From Phoebastria nigripes (taxonomy: Eukaryota; Chordata; Aves; Procellariiformes; Diomedeidae), in the NCBI GenBank assembly GCA_035582835.1, contig JAYKAV010001820.1, positions 785,310 to 849,309 of the forward strand: a DNA stretch of 64,000 bases, read 5' to 3'. Positions 11,601-23,058 of this stretch are shown here, in pieces; positions within the stretch are counted from its first letter, which is position 1, and every line of letters starts with the position of its first letter. The notes beneath the pieces are model-generated. The model made no database searches. It was not told where the DNA came from and was given only the letters and a program-made list of their open reading frames with translations. The position numbers and the translations under genes were made by a program.

Positions 11601-13614
11601 GAAAAAGCTGTGTGCACACTACATCTGGAAGCTGTGCAAATATGCTCACAAAAATCAGGGCCATAATACAGCATTTCCAGTTTCAGGAGAAAACCTGTGT
11701 GAAGANCAGTGCGAGAATTCTGCATTATTCTTACAACAATTTTGGGTGACTGTTTATTTCCCTGCTTTTGCACAATATGCTGGATGGGCCAACTTCTGCC
11801 CCAACGCCTCCATCTAGGAGACAAGAGGAAACATGATCACCCAGAGCACCACCAGCATATGGGCTGTTCTGTACCTCCTCACTGGGCTGAAACCCTCAGC
11901 ATGGAATGAGGAGGTGTGAAAAATGGAGGAAAGGGCCTTGGAATTCTGTTTAAAAAGGAGCCTGGATGAATGGGACAAAAAGGATCCCACNCCTTCAGGC
12001 TCCATCTCACAGCCCTATGCTGACAACTGCTTGGGCTAGGGTGGGCAGGCTACCGATCTGTGCAAGGAGAAGCCTGGATGTTTAACTAGAGGCAGTCATA
12101 CCAGCCTGGCACGTTCATTAACCTGGGTCTTTAACTGACATGCTCTGCAGGTGGATACTTTATTTCCNAGAGACTCAGCTATTTACGAATTCCCTCAGTG
12201 GAGGAGACTCTTGTAAGGAACTAAACAAAACCCTTCCAACTAAAGGATCCAGAGGAAGAAACGACAGTGCTGAGGCCTGGTGCTCTTGGACCTTCCCCAG
12301 AACACCTCAATCCAGCTGCACCCTGTGCCCGCTGTGGGCCTCAGCCACACACTGCAATTTATCACGGCACATATAAGGAGCATGACCACAGTATGAGACT
12401 CACCGTGCAAACAGATTTCCAAGATAAAGTACAGTGGTTTAGCGTTGCCTTTCGGGAGGAAAGAAGGAAAGAACACTCAGTACTGGTTAAAATGCCTGCT
12501 TGCTGTTTGTGCTGCCAACATCCATTTGGGTTTGTCTCGTTACCACATTTGGCCTTCAGCTACAACTTACCCTTTGGTTTCCTCTGATACGTGAAGCAGG
12601 TTAGCCCTGCTCACATCTTTTCTCCCTCCACACTCTGAGCTGCCTGATGAGAAGACATCAGGCACATCTAGATGATGTGTAAGAAACAGACCTTACCTCT
12701 CCCAAAAAGTCAATCCCACTCCTATCAGAATTATCAAATCCTCTCACCCTCCTTGCCGATGTCCTCTATCTAGGATGTTTGGTAAACTGAAATAGGAGCC
12801 GATATAAACACAGACTGTCTGCCAGAATAAAAATAACCTTTTTGCTTGGTATAGAGGAAGACCAGGAATGACAGCAGTGTGCCAATGAGGGAAATCAATT
12901 CCACTCAGCCACTGTGATACAAGACAACTCTGAAAAATGCGTTTAGAAGACAGAATTTTTGTAATTTTTTTAGAAGTTCCCTTATCTTATGTAGTAGGAG
13001 GAGTCAGGGAAAGACTATTCTTGCCCATCCTGCTCTATCTGCAGTGCATGCTCCTCCCCACCTGAGAGAAGAGGCACATTCTTCTGCTCTAACCTGCTTT
13101 GCTGTCCTCATCTTGACAGCTTATTAGGAATTATACACTAAGACAGAATCTTATTTTGTTACTTTCTACGTCTGAAGGAAGTGCGTATGCCTGAGGAGTA
13201 CACTGAGTATGAGAAAGGTGCAGCTGTATATTTACCTGGAAAGCACCAAGCACTTTCAGTGAAAGATTTTTCAAGTGTAGGTGATAAGCAGANATGTAAA
13301 ATATCCAGCTGATATTACAAACCAAGAGCAATGCAAGATTAGTGGAAAAAAGTTAGGATCCTGTTTCTGCATTACACCCACCAAGTCTCCTGTGACGATC
13401 TCTCACCCAACTTGTAAGGAGTGAATTAGATGATCACTATGATGAGTCTGTCAGTGGTGGCAGAGTGAACAGAGAAGTTTATTATGTGCACAGCAGTACA
13501 TGATAGCACACNCTGTTAGCAGATTCTTAGGGTTTAAAGTCTACTGATTTAGTACCTTTCCATTTAAAAGTTCCAAGTATTTTATGGTCAAGGTTAAGCT
13601 TGGGGGAAACTGAA
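8696..13614. other. non-coding stretch, no gene recognised
   Basis: No supported exon or repeat family. It contains a pair of overlapping hairpins at 12641-12679 and a cluster of isolated Ns (11009, 11353, 11581, 11706, 11991, 12168). Open frames on both strands are short and unrecognised. Confidence 0.55.
12641..12679. repeat. two overlapping small hairpins
   Basis: TGCCTGATG (12641-12649) and CATCAGGCA (12656-12664) form a perfect 9-bp stem with a 6-nt loop. CACATC (12663-12668) and GATGTG (12674-12679) form a second 6-bp stem that overlaps the first by two bases. Inside the second is the 10-bp palindrome CATCTAGATG (12665-12674). Seen directly; no function is assigned. Confidence 0.7.
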
Positions 13615-13700
13615 TCTGGCCATTACTTTTAACTCCATTTTACATAAGACTAAATTGAGTATGGAAAGAAAAAGACATTCTGTCTGTCCAAGCATCATCT
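13615..13700 (-). repeat. possible MIR-like relic
   Basis: The plus strand reads 'taactccattttacataaga', then 'ctaaattgagtatggaaag' and 'ctgtctgtccaagc'. This parallels the reverse-complement MIR order 'ccattttacagatggggaaactgaggcacagagag...acttgtccaagg'. Moderately convincing only. Confidence 0.4.
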
Positions 13701-16700
13701 TGGAGAAGTAAGAAAACCTCTGACACACTCCTGTCATGGTTAGGACATAGGAAGTAGCAAACAAGCTTATTTCTCTTCAGGAGGTCCTTGTCCTTTGGTT
13801 ATTCTGTGCTCACTAACAGTGGCACAGTCCTGTTAGCTTACATGAGTGCACAAGTGCACAAGTGATTTGCAGGCCAAAGCTCCTCTGTAGGTATAAATGC
13901 TTTCTAAAGATTTCATCAGCCACTCAGCCAAGAACGTGCAACAGGTAAAAATCCTGAAGCTGGAACAGAAAACTGAGTACTTGCTACAAACAGCTCATAC
14001 TGAGTCCCCAGCTGAAGCATACAGCCCCAAAAGATGTTCATTAATGACACCAAATAACACCACTCAAACTGTCCATTTTTAGATTAATTGCGATAACTTG
14101 GTGCAGACCAAAGCAGAGGTGCTGACCAAGAGCTGGAGGCTCTCTTGAAGGCACGTTGTGTGGCATGCTGTGGGCAAAGGAGTCAGTGTGCACCAAGTGT
14201 GTACCAAGCACCAACATGTATGAGAAGAGAGACAGCAAACAACTGTGCTGTAACTGTTAGGGTAACACAAAGAAAATATTACAGCTCTGATAACGATTTC
14301 CTTTCAGCCAGCGAGCCTGTGACAGCTGGCCAGCTCTGTCATCTTTTGCAAGTACAGTTCGTATCTCGCAGTTCACAAAGGCAAATACATACACAGAGTT
14401 GTCTTGTTTGTTATTCTGGAAAATGCTGTTTTGGCTCAGTCTACCCACTGCCAGTCCTGTACACTCAAGGACAGCCCTCTGAGCTCAGTCAGGGGCACTG
14501 GCATNATGAATTTTTTTTTGAAGAGGAAGAGCAGTCACAGATGGGCCAGAAACGGGATTAGCAAAGGGGGAAACCTGAGTGTGCGCACCAGAAAATACAA
14601 AATCAGGCCTTGCAATCTCTTCTGTGACCATGTGTTTCTAGCAGTGCTCTTGCCTTTTGTGGCATTAAAGTGCTAGTGCAGTCCGAGATGTCCTGCTCAT
14701 CTTCACACACTCCATCCAGTTAGCCACACACAGAGCCATGCATACTGCAGCAGTGTTGTTCGTACCACTGCCTCAAGAGCACTGCAGCTGGCTTTTGTGC
14801 AAAACCCCTTGTCCAACACCCAAGAGCTGCCAAATAGCCAGGCTGGAGCAAAGCAATGTATGGGAAGTGAGCCAGGGCCTAGTCTTAAAAAAGGCACCTT
14901 CTTAAAGAAAATAAAGGAGGAAAATGAAAAGGAGCTAAGAGATTTGAGGAACAGATGGCTAAAAGTTCAAGATTACATGCTATTGGCTCCCAAAAAGGTG
15001 GGAATTAATATACAGGTGTTCAAACCAAACTAAGACTACAAAGTCCACATGGAGATTTAAACTTCCGTTGTCAAGAGAATCATCTCATTGGTCTGCTTTT
15101 CTCTGGAGACCCTTAGCATCCCTTCCCTTTCCCAACATATCGCAGCTGTACACTGCACATTGCAGACACTGTATAGTCGCTCCTATGCAATGTTCACAAG
15201 AATACTATTTCCATAACATCAGTTGTCACTACACAGGAAACACCTAGACACGCTGCCTTTCACAGGGTAACTACATATACTTAACACAGTATTACACCCT
15301 GCAGGGAACAGTTTCCACGATAATCAGACCCCAGTGGTTTGCGTCCTCTGCGCTCACAACATGAGCGCTGCTGACCCACGGGGTTCTTCCCTGGCTCAGA
15401 GGTGGCTGCTGCTGCGCAGGATTGCACACTCTCAAGGCTGAGCACGAGCCCGGCCCCATGTGAAGCAGTTACGTGAAATCAGCATGCAGGGATGGCTGTC
15501 AGCAAAGANGACTCCCTGCAAAAGGCTAAGACTTTATGTATTAAATAATTATTACAAATAATTACTGCAGTGTTGGTAGGGAGGACAGAATATGCTAGAA
15601 ATGCAAGGCACAAGACAAATTCTGGGAGAATACTGGGTGATATTTCAGACCTGTCAATTCATGCACCGTGCTGATTCTTGGTGCAAATTACTCACATTTC
15701 GTCCGGACTTGCCTACAATGAGCTTCTTTTGTCTTTAACAAAAGTGGTTTATGAGCCTGAACATTTATTCAGTAGCTGAGAGGTAANAGAAATCAGTCAC
15801 ACCATCAGATCACTGTACTTTCCAGTGGCAGAAGAGATGGGCATTATGCTAAATCAAAAAGAAAGTGCAAGTTTGGCTTTTATCAGCCCAGAATGAAATT
15901 TCAGTTTGATACTCCCTGCTAAGTCATGGCCAGTACAGGAGTCTTTGAAGAGGAACTGTGGCTCCTCATCACTAAGAGACAGCAAATCTCATATCTCAGG
16001 GAGGCTGGAAGCTGCCTCCTGGTCTGTCGGGGGAAACTTCACTCCTTCCCTTTACCCCGTAACGAGTTCTGGCACCTCNTAAACCACAAGCTGAAGCTGA
16101 AAGACAGTAGTTTTCCCCAGGAACATCTGGTGTTGAGCAGCTGCTACAAAAACTGTTCTCCACTATATTTTAATAAAAATGGAGCAGATGGGGAATGGCA
16201 TGGGAGGATTTGGTTTTTTGTGAACTTCTGTATATTCTTTCAAAACCACTTTTGGATACAAACAAAAGCTTAGTTAGGAAAACTCTGAAGTCCTCCGCTT
16301 CGCTCAGTTAATGACAGGTGGTTTGAGCTAATGCTTTTGCAAAGCAGTTTATAAGTTTGAGTGCTCCACACGATGTTTAGACAGAGGCACTTTCTCAGTC
16401 ACACAAAGTCTTCTCAGCTGGCTCTCTTGTCCAGGTGCCCACAAATGTTAGAGTAAGAGCAAAAGGCCAGCCAGAGCCGAGAACTCAAACTCCAAGGTTG
16501 GCATCCCCTTTTAGTGACAGTGACCTTCAGAAGAGCATATTCATTACTGGCTGGAAGGGTGCAGAGTTTCAAGAAGTTTAGCCTGTTTCTGCCCATGGTA
16601 ATTCTGGTCCTCTTCCTCCATTTAAAAATGCATAGATTTTGGATTTTGTATTTATAAAAGTCACTTTGAAAGTCTCTATACAGGTAGTACTGATGGGTTT

Positions 16701-19280
16701 AAATAATAATTATGGTGGTTTCAACATGTAGACAGTATGTTAGCAGTGTACTTTTGTAAGCTTTTCAGTATAAACAAGGTCCACAACTGCTTCAGGAAGT
16801 CGGAACCGCAGCTATGAGTTATCTAGGCCAAAGGACCTTCCAGCTATTCAGCTGTTGTTTGCTAGCACTCCATATGCTGCGCTTGAGATTTAGTATGCAC
16901 CTTTCTACTGCTGTATGTATCCAATACCTATTTTCTCTTTGCATAACGAAGTGTGGCCACAGAAATTTGTTTTCTTGCTAGGATAACCCACGCTTGAGGA
17001 ATTTATACTATACTGGCAGTGTAGATTCCTATGTAGCATCATACTCTGTAAGTCCTACAGGGTTAAGCAGGGCTATTAACATTAATAGAAGTTAATAGCA
17101 GTTAAAACTTTTGCTCACTAGAATATTAAGTATAATTTCTTTGTATAACAACCAGCACACAAGCATTAAGAACTAACCTATTATAACAAACAGTCAATAG
17201 TCTCTGCTGGGAAATAATGAGTGACAAGCTCATTCAAGCCATATTACCATTAAAACAAAGCAAGCAGCGGATTTCACAAGGACAAGAGCTTCATTAAAGT
17301 ATGTGTATGCTGTATATTCTTACACAAGGGTGGACATTGCAGAAGCAACTGCAATGAAGCCATAATTGTGTATGTGTTCAAACTACAGAGTCTGAATATG
17401 TCAACTTCACCTGAACTTCTAACATCTTAATGTAAAATTTACTTTATCCCTTTTTCAGTAAAATTCACAAAGTAACCCCAATCTCCTGCTCAGTATTTTA
17501 ATTTAAACTTCATCAGAAAACAACTAGACATCATTACGATTCACTCTGAATTATTCAAATATCCCAAACTTTCTCTCTCCTTAGATGTTAGTGGTACCAA
17601 ATGTGCAATTCCCCCCTCGTGACATGAGTATAGCTCACAAGTATGAGAGGAGACTGGGCACTGGGAAGATGNAGCTACCCAAACCCAAGAAGTGGTCTCT
17701 CCTGAAGCTGCCTTCTTCAATGATCTTTTTTTTTTTTTTTAAACCAAGTTGCTAAATAGCATCTGCCCTTTGAATGCATTCAGGCAGACAACAAAAGGAT
17801 TCCAAAAAAACAGGTGCTCAGACGGACCAATTCATAATGGACTTTGCTAGAGCTGGAGACAGGAAATTAACTGTACATCAGATACCATATAACACTTTTC
17901 TATGATAGGAGCACAGACTTCTGAAGGCTCACAAAAGCCAGAATAAATGCATTTTTCTGTTGGCACTCTGTCTTGCTTGCACAATTTGATCATTTCAATA
18001 GACCTTGCAAAGCTAGAGCTGGTACATAAAGCAATTGCTAAACAATCTGTATTACTGCCCTAGCTTCAAAATGCTGTGGAACAACTATCACCAGGCACCT
18101 CTTAATTAATCCAAACATATAAGAGTTTAGGAAAAATACTCAAAGCAGCAGGAAGTAGGAGAAACAGGTACATGCATGAGAACTAAAATAAAGCAAACAA
18201 CCAATGAACCAAAGTTTTATAACTTTTTTCCTCCAGTAAAGTACTTGCTGCTAGTCTCCAAGGTTCTTTGGACCTTGTACTAAATGTTGTCAAGTAATTA
18301 ATATGAGGCCGGCAACCTCGCCTTTTCCAGGTTGTCATGAGCTCTGAAGCAGAAAGGAATAATTGTTCGGTATCTGTGGGTAGCTGAAGGTTATTTTAAT
18401 ACCTACGTACTTCTAGCTTACCATGAAAAACGACCCTCAAGTTTCTATAAAAAGCAGCTGTTCAATGTATATCATATTCAGGAACATTTAGGAACACTGT
18501 AAATCTACTCTTCCTATTAAACAGTGAGGCTATCTGCACAGACATGTTTTGATTTATAGAGCTCACTGTCTAAAATTCATCCCTTCTGCCTCTATTTAAT
18601 ATTTCCATGTTTCTACATGAATTACGTTGTTTATAAAAACAGAGGGGTAACAAGAATTAAAGTATCTTTAGCAGTCAGCTCCCTCAAACTGTCTTCAACA
18701 AAGCATATTTACATTTCAATCAGTAGTGTTTTCCTAAAACATACATGAGACTAGAGAGCAAGACCAGGCAGATTTGTTAAAGATAAATATTCTGAAAGAG
18801 GGCTAAACTGATTANGACAGAAACGTTCACCCAAATAAGCTCAGTAAGGTTTTTGGTTTTTCTGTTAATAATAGCCAATAGCTAAAAATAAGCCATGATG
18901 TCTCCAGCAATTGGAACAAATTGAGAAGTTACAATGATGAACTTACTAAAATGTAAACCCTTCTTTCATTCAGAGCTTCGGGATGCAAGCTGCAGTTTAC
19001 TAAAGCATACAATCTCTATTGAAGTTCTTGAAACAATCTTAAACATAGACAAAGAATTGTTTAAGATGATGTCACATTTATTTTCAGAGTTGCAATGAGA
19101 GCTACAATACTATATTGACATATAAAATACATTTCATTTGTCTAAAGAAAGCATTTAAAGTTATTTCAGCTACTATTCGGGTCCTCTGATACTCAAACAC
19201 TGCACATGCACATAGAGATTAAAGTATAATGCTCTGCAGCAAATGGCTTTCAGAATAAAATATTTTCTATTTCTTAACAT
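13701..19280. other. first intron of the KCNIP4 KIS transcript (5' part), no other gene recognised
   Basis: A short tandem repeat of AGTGCACA (2.5 copies) lies at 13845-13864 and a T15 run at 17726-17740. No further exon or repeat family is supported. The open frame at 14797-15033 is lysine-rich near its end but matches nothing I recognise. Intron status is inferred from the splice donor at 19285. Confidence 0.6.
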
Positions 19281-19289
19281 CTTACCTTC
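19280..19289 (-). other. KCNIP4: splice donor of the KIS exon
   Basis: On the minus strand the sequence is GAAG|GTAAGA, with the intron GT at 19285-19284. This is a near-ideal U2-type donor. It interrupts codon 34 after its first base (phase 1). Confidence 0.9.
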
Positions 19290-19385
19290 ATAATTGCCTT
19301 CTAGGAGACCCAGATGCTCAAGTGCCTTCACAAATCCAACAATTATCACCAGTACAACAATCATTTCAAGTCCCTCCAAGTTCAT
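19286..19385 (-). CDS. KCNIP4: KCNIP4 alternative first coding exon (KChIP4a KIS segment)
   Basis: KChIP4 is an EF-hand calcium sensor that binds the N-terminus of Kv4 potassium channels. The KChIP4a N-terminus is known as the K-channel inactivation suppressor (KIS) and slows Kv4 inactivation. This exon encodes 33 residues plus one base, beginning MNLEGLEMI, with a hydrophobic helix at about residues 8-19, then FVK (18-20) and a LEHLGLLE stretch. As I recall it, the mammalian KIS also has 33 residues before the shared aspartate, with the same first nine. The exon ends GAA G|GTAAGA, so the split codon is phase 1, as needed to make the shared aspartate with the next exon. The start is certain: an in-frame TAA (19395-19397) lies 12 nt upstream, and position -3 is A. 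The EF-hand core lies in downstream exons outside this window. Identification is by protein pattern from memory, not by alignment. Confidence 0.93.
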
Positions 19386-19402
19386 CTTGAAAAATTATTC
19401 AT
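19382..19402 (-). promoter_or_regulatory. upstream ORF overlapping the KIS start codon
   Basis: A minus-strand ATG at 19402-19400 opens a six-codon frame (MNNFSR) whose TGA stop at 19384-19382 overlaps the KIS ATG at 19385-19383 as ATGA. It is out of frame with the main frame. If the transcript starts upstream of 19402, ribosomes would have to leak past or reinitiate here. The arrangement is seen directly; a regulatory role is inference. Confidence 0.5.
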
Positions 19403-19500
19403 GTAAAAGCATCTTTTCTTAGGGAGCGTCCTGACTTCAGAGTTAGACTTTAATTAAAAAGCCCTCCTAGTCCAAGACATGCCACACAACAGATAANTAC
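19403..19500 (-). promoter_or_regulatory. proximal 5' leader / possible promoter of the KIS transcript
   Basis: The DNA just upstream of the KIS exon must hold the 5' leader if this is a true first exon. An AT-rich TTTTTAATTAAAG box (minus strand, 19448-19460) lies about 65-75 nt before the ATG. It is only loosely TATA-like and rather close if used with a normal leader. The region is not CpG-rich. No transcription start can be fixed from sequence alone. Confidence 0.25.
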
Positions 19501-22048
19501 AATGCTAAAGAAGCCCAGCATATTCCCACCATAAAACATTTCCATTGACAGCAAGATGAACACAGGAATGTAAGGAAGTCACATCTTACCATGTCTGCAT
19601 CACTTGCCTGCACGGATACAGATGTTTCAGTCTCTAAGGCAACAGAATATACAGTAACCACTTTGTTTAGCATTTCCTCTCTGTCACAGCCAAAATTCAC
19701 CAAAACTCTCTGATATCTAGTAAAATCTGATGCTCCTTTTTCACACTGAATTACAGTTTTAGAAAGATCCTGTAGTTAACAACACAGAGGAAAAAGTCCA
19801 AACATATTCTTTGCTTGATACTAAAGTGAACTTCAGAAAACGCAAAGGAAAATCATTTCATTTAGAAAATGACCTATTGCTGTATTTCCCTGTCGAGTGA
19901 AATACAATGACAGAAGGTTAGCAACATCTTTGAGTACCTTGTTTTCCCACACTGCACATGCGTTTTACATCAAATACAGGAATCTAGCAAAATATTAAAT
20001 ATGGTAAGAAGAGACTTGTTAGAGGGAAATCAGTTTTAAAGTTTGAGGGATATGTGAGAAACAAAAGCCTTTCCCTCTTGCTGCACAGCCCTGGGGGCTC
20101 TGTGCAGATGGTGGAACAACTGCCCTTGCTGGGTCAGCTGCTGCTCCCATGGCTGTTTCCAGATGGGAAAGGCAAGAAATGGCATCAAGGACACAGTATG
20201 CCCATGGCCAGAATTGCGTGCAACTTATTGCTCTGCCTCAGGAAACACTTTTCCAAGCACTCAGAAAAACTGAAATTGTTTCCAAGTCCTTGGACCTGAC
20301 AGTTGGGAGCAGATTCTCTGAAGGACCTTATTCTCACCTGAGCACCTTAATAGCAGACATCATCAAGCACTTGGCTGTCCTTCCTACTTACCTTCACCAG
20401 CTCTCCATATTTGCAGCCAGTTTCAGACATGCACAGAATTGAAAAAAAAAAAGCCAAAACCAAAACCCCTTTCAAAAGCCTGGCCACTTGTTCCAGTAAC
20501 TTTTGATTAATTGGCCTGAAACGGCTGCTGCTTCTGTGCACAAGGTCACCTACCACACCCGTTCTTTGAAGTCACTTTGGGATAATCTGACTTTGCAAGT
20601 AAGATATGTGTATATATATAAAAAAGTCTTAACTTATGTTAATACTGTAATTATTATAATATTACATTAATAATACTCATCTGAAAGACTGAAATCTGAC
20701 TCACTGTTTTCAGTTATTGTTTTTTAACCATTTGTGCACTTCTATCTTTAACCGATGTTTTATGTTAATGTCTCCCAGGATATTCTTGTCAAGTTGCATT
20801 AAGTACTTAAATGATGTTACGAGGACCTGAGTACCAAGGCCTTCTGTATGCATGCTAGCTTACCCTCCTGGAACTACAAAATGGACCCTGTATTGCTGTA
20901 TATAGCAGAATCAGTCCCACAGACTCTTTTGAAAGCTGGTAAATGATTTTCTTATTGAGTTCAACAATGCTTTGCTGTGTTGCAGGGTGTTGTTAAAGGC
21001 CTGAATGAAGCTGTTTCCCATATGATTATTCCAATGTATTAATATTTTAGAGGTATTCCTTCATTACCAATATAATTAACATCATCAGCATCTACAGCTT
21101 TTCTCAGGTATCCCTATTCAAAAATAAATCTTATACTTTTCTCTTCACTATCGAACTTCATTTGAGGATCTCACAACTCCTTACCAAATTTCTCATTGAA
21201 ACTGAACACTCCTGAGGGGAGGTTAAGAATTTACTGAAGTATCAAATCCAATTACCATGGAAATGAAACCATCTTTGGGACAGTCCAGACATAAGGTATT
21301 ATAATTTACAACAATAAATAATGTTTTAGTACAGAAAGCAAAAGGAAGAAACACTACCTGATGTAAAATGGACTGGGATAGAAGGTAAAAAGAAGAAAGT
21401 AACTTAAGCTTAATTTTGGTCAAGTTTAAAACCTCTGCTCCTACTAAAAGTGACATGAGCTGGGTGATGCCAATAAGCATTCAGAATTAATTTTATTTCT
21501 GTTTGGAAAGGCGATTTCTCACAGTCCAGTGCACTTGTACCACTGTTCTGGTTTGCTGCTGCTCTCAGCTGAGCCACCAACACAACCAATTNACAAATAC
21601 ATAATTTCTTTTTCTTGTCAAAAAATCCATTTTGTAGAAAATAAAAATGTTCCACAGAAATGGATCTTTTTGATGAAGGCTGCATTTCCAGAGCAGCCCA
21701 GCTCCTTGACATGTTGAGGCATCCTCCCTCCCTGCTTGGATTCAAGAGGCAAAGTCCAAGTTCTGCTTTAGCCCGTGCAGAGCAGAGCGCTGCCCTCGCT
21801 CAGTGCCNGAGCTCCAACCGGGGAGGGCCTCTCCCACCCCCAAAAAGTAGGAAGGGACTTCCACAGGCCCTACCTTCCTCTTATGACGCTTTTGTTACTG
21901 AATTATTGGTTGCTCTGCACCCTACTTCATGGAAGCTATTTGAAAGGTTTCCTCTTTTTTCAGACAAAAAAGGCAATTTTTAAACCTCGGAGTACTTCCC
22001 AGCTGTTTTCTGGCCAGCCCAAGCCACCAGTAATCGTGTCTTTGGGGA
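19501..22048. other. upstream of KIS exon, no other gene recognised
   Basis: Non-coding by all signs visible. A short TA run lies near 20610 and an A11 run near 20442. Open frames such as 21660-22125 run into the downstream (GA)n microsatellite and have no domain features. The stretch is intronic for isoforms starting further upstream, by inference. Confidence 0.55.
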
Positions 22049-22079
22049 AAGAGAAAGAGAGAGAGAGAGAGAGAGAAAA
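22049..22079 (+). repeat. (GA)n microsatellite
   Basis: An imperfect purine run of GA dinucleotides, about 30 bp, with AAA interruptions at both ends. The unbroken GA core is about 22056-22076. Confidence 0.9.
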
Positions 22080-22973
22080 GGAACCTATCAAATATACTCC
22101 AATCAAAACTTATGTAGCTTGGTGAGCCGACAGAACAAAGCTGCGGGCTGTGCATTTCATACTAGTTATTTCCTCATAGCAATATATCATATTTGTAACA
22201 AACTCTCAATATAATTTTCAATTGTTCTTTTTTGAGCCTCAGCAATTCACTGTGAAGGAAAACACTCCTGTCAGCTGAGAAACACAGGAGAGTGTTCTGG
22301 GAGGAACATATCCAGTTACCGCTGATTGCAGTGTCTGATTATCCATTCACCTGTCTACATGCAGTGAAATGGGGGTCATCGCTACCTTAATTCCTCCTCT
22401 CTGTTCAAGGAGGAAGGCTGAGTGCCTGGCCAGCAGTGTGCTGCAATGCCAGGGAGCAAGTTATCCAGCGGAATTCCAGGCCATCACAGTGCACAGGAGG
22501 GACAAAGAACAACAGGAAATCAAACTCTGTTTATCACTAGAATACGCACGCAGAATCCAGCATTCCTGGGAGTTCATTATGTACGGACGCTAGCCCTAAG
22601 TAACTGCTTAATTAGCATCTGCTTTGCAGTTAGTCTTCACAGCATGAGGTAAAAATTAAGGTGCATGAAGGACAGAACAAAAAGGAGAGAGAAAGAGGAG
22701 AAAGACATGACTAAAAAAAAGGCAAAACTACAGACAGCTTTTCTCTAGGCAGACTCTCTGAGAGGTGCTCACATACAGTGCTCTGATGTTGGATAAAGTT
22801 TGAACTGGTGCAGAACTGGGCATCCAGATGGGTCTGGCAGGTAACATGTTGGGTGCAAGGCTGGGGACCACACGGATAAATGGCTTGTGCCAGTGTCCTA
22901 ACCACGCTTGTGAGAAACATCACCCCTCCATTCCCAGCAAACAAGGAGAGATCTCTAACCTAACTCACACGTG
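22080..22973. other. non-coding stretch, no gene recognised
   Basis: Contains a purine-rich run at about 22660-22725. No exon or repeat family is supported before the CR1-A 3' tail begins. Confidence 0.55.
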
Positions 22974-23058
22974 CATAGAATCATAGAATGATTTAGGTTG
23001 GAACAGACCTTTAAGATCATCAAGTCCAACCATTAACCTAGCACTGCCAAGTCCACCA

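Noticed and set aside
14797..15033. lysine-rich frame as an exon
   Set aside because: No flanking splice signals that fit and no family recognised.
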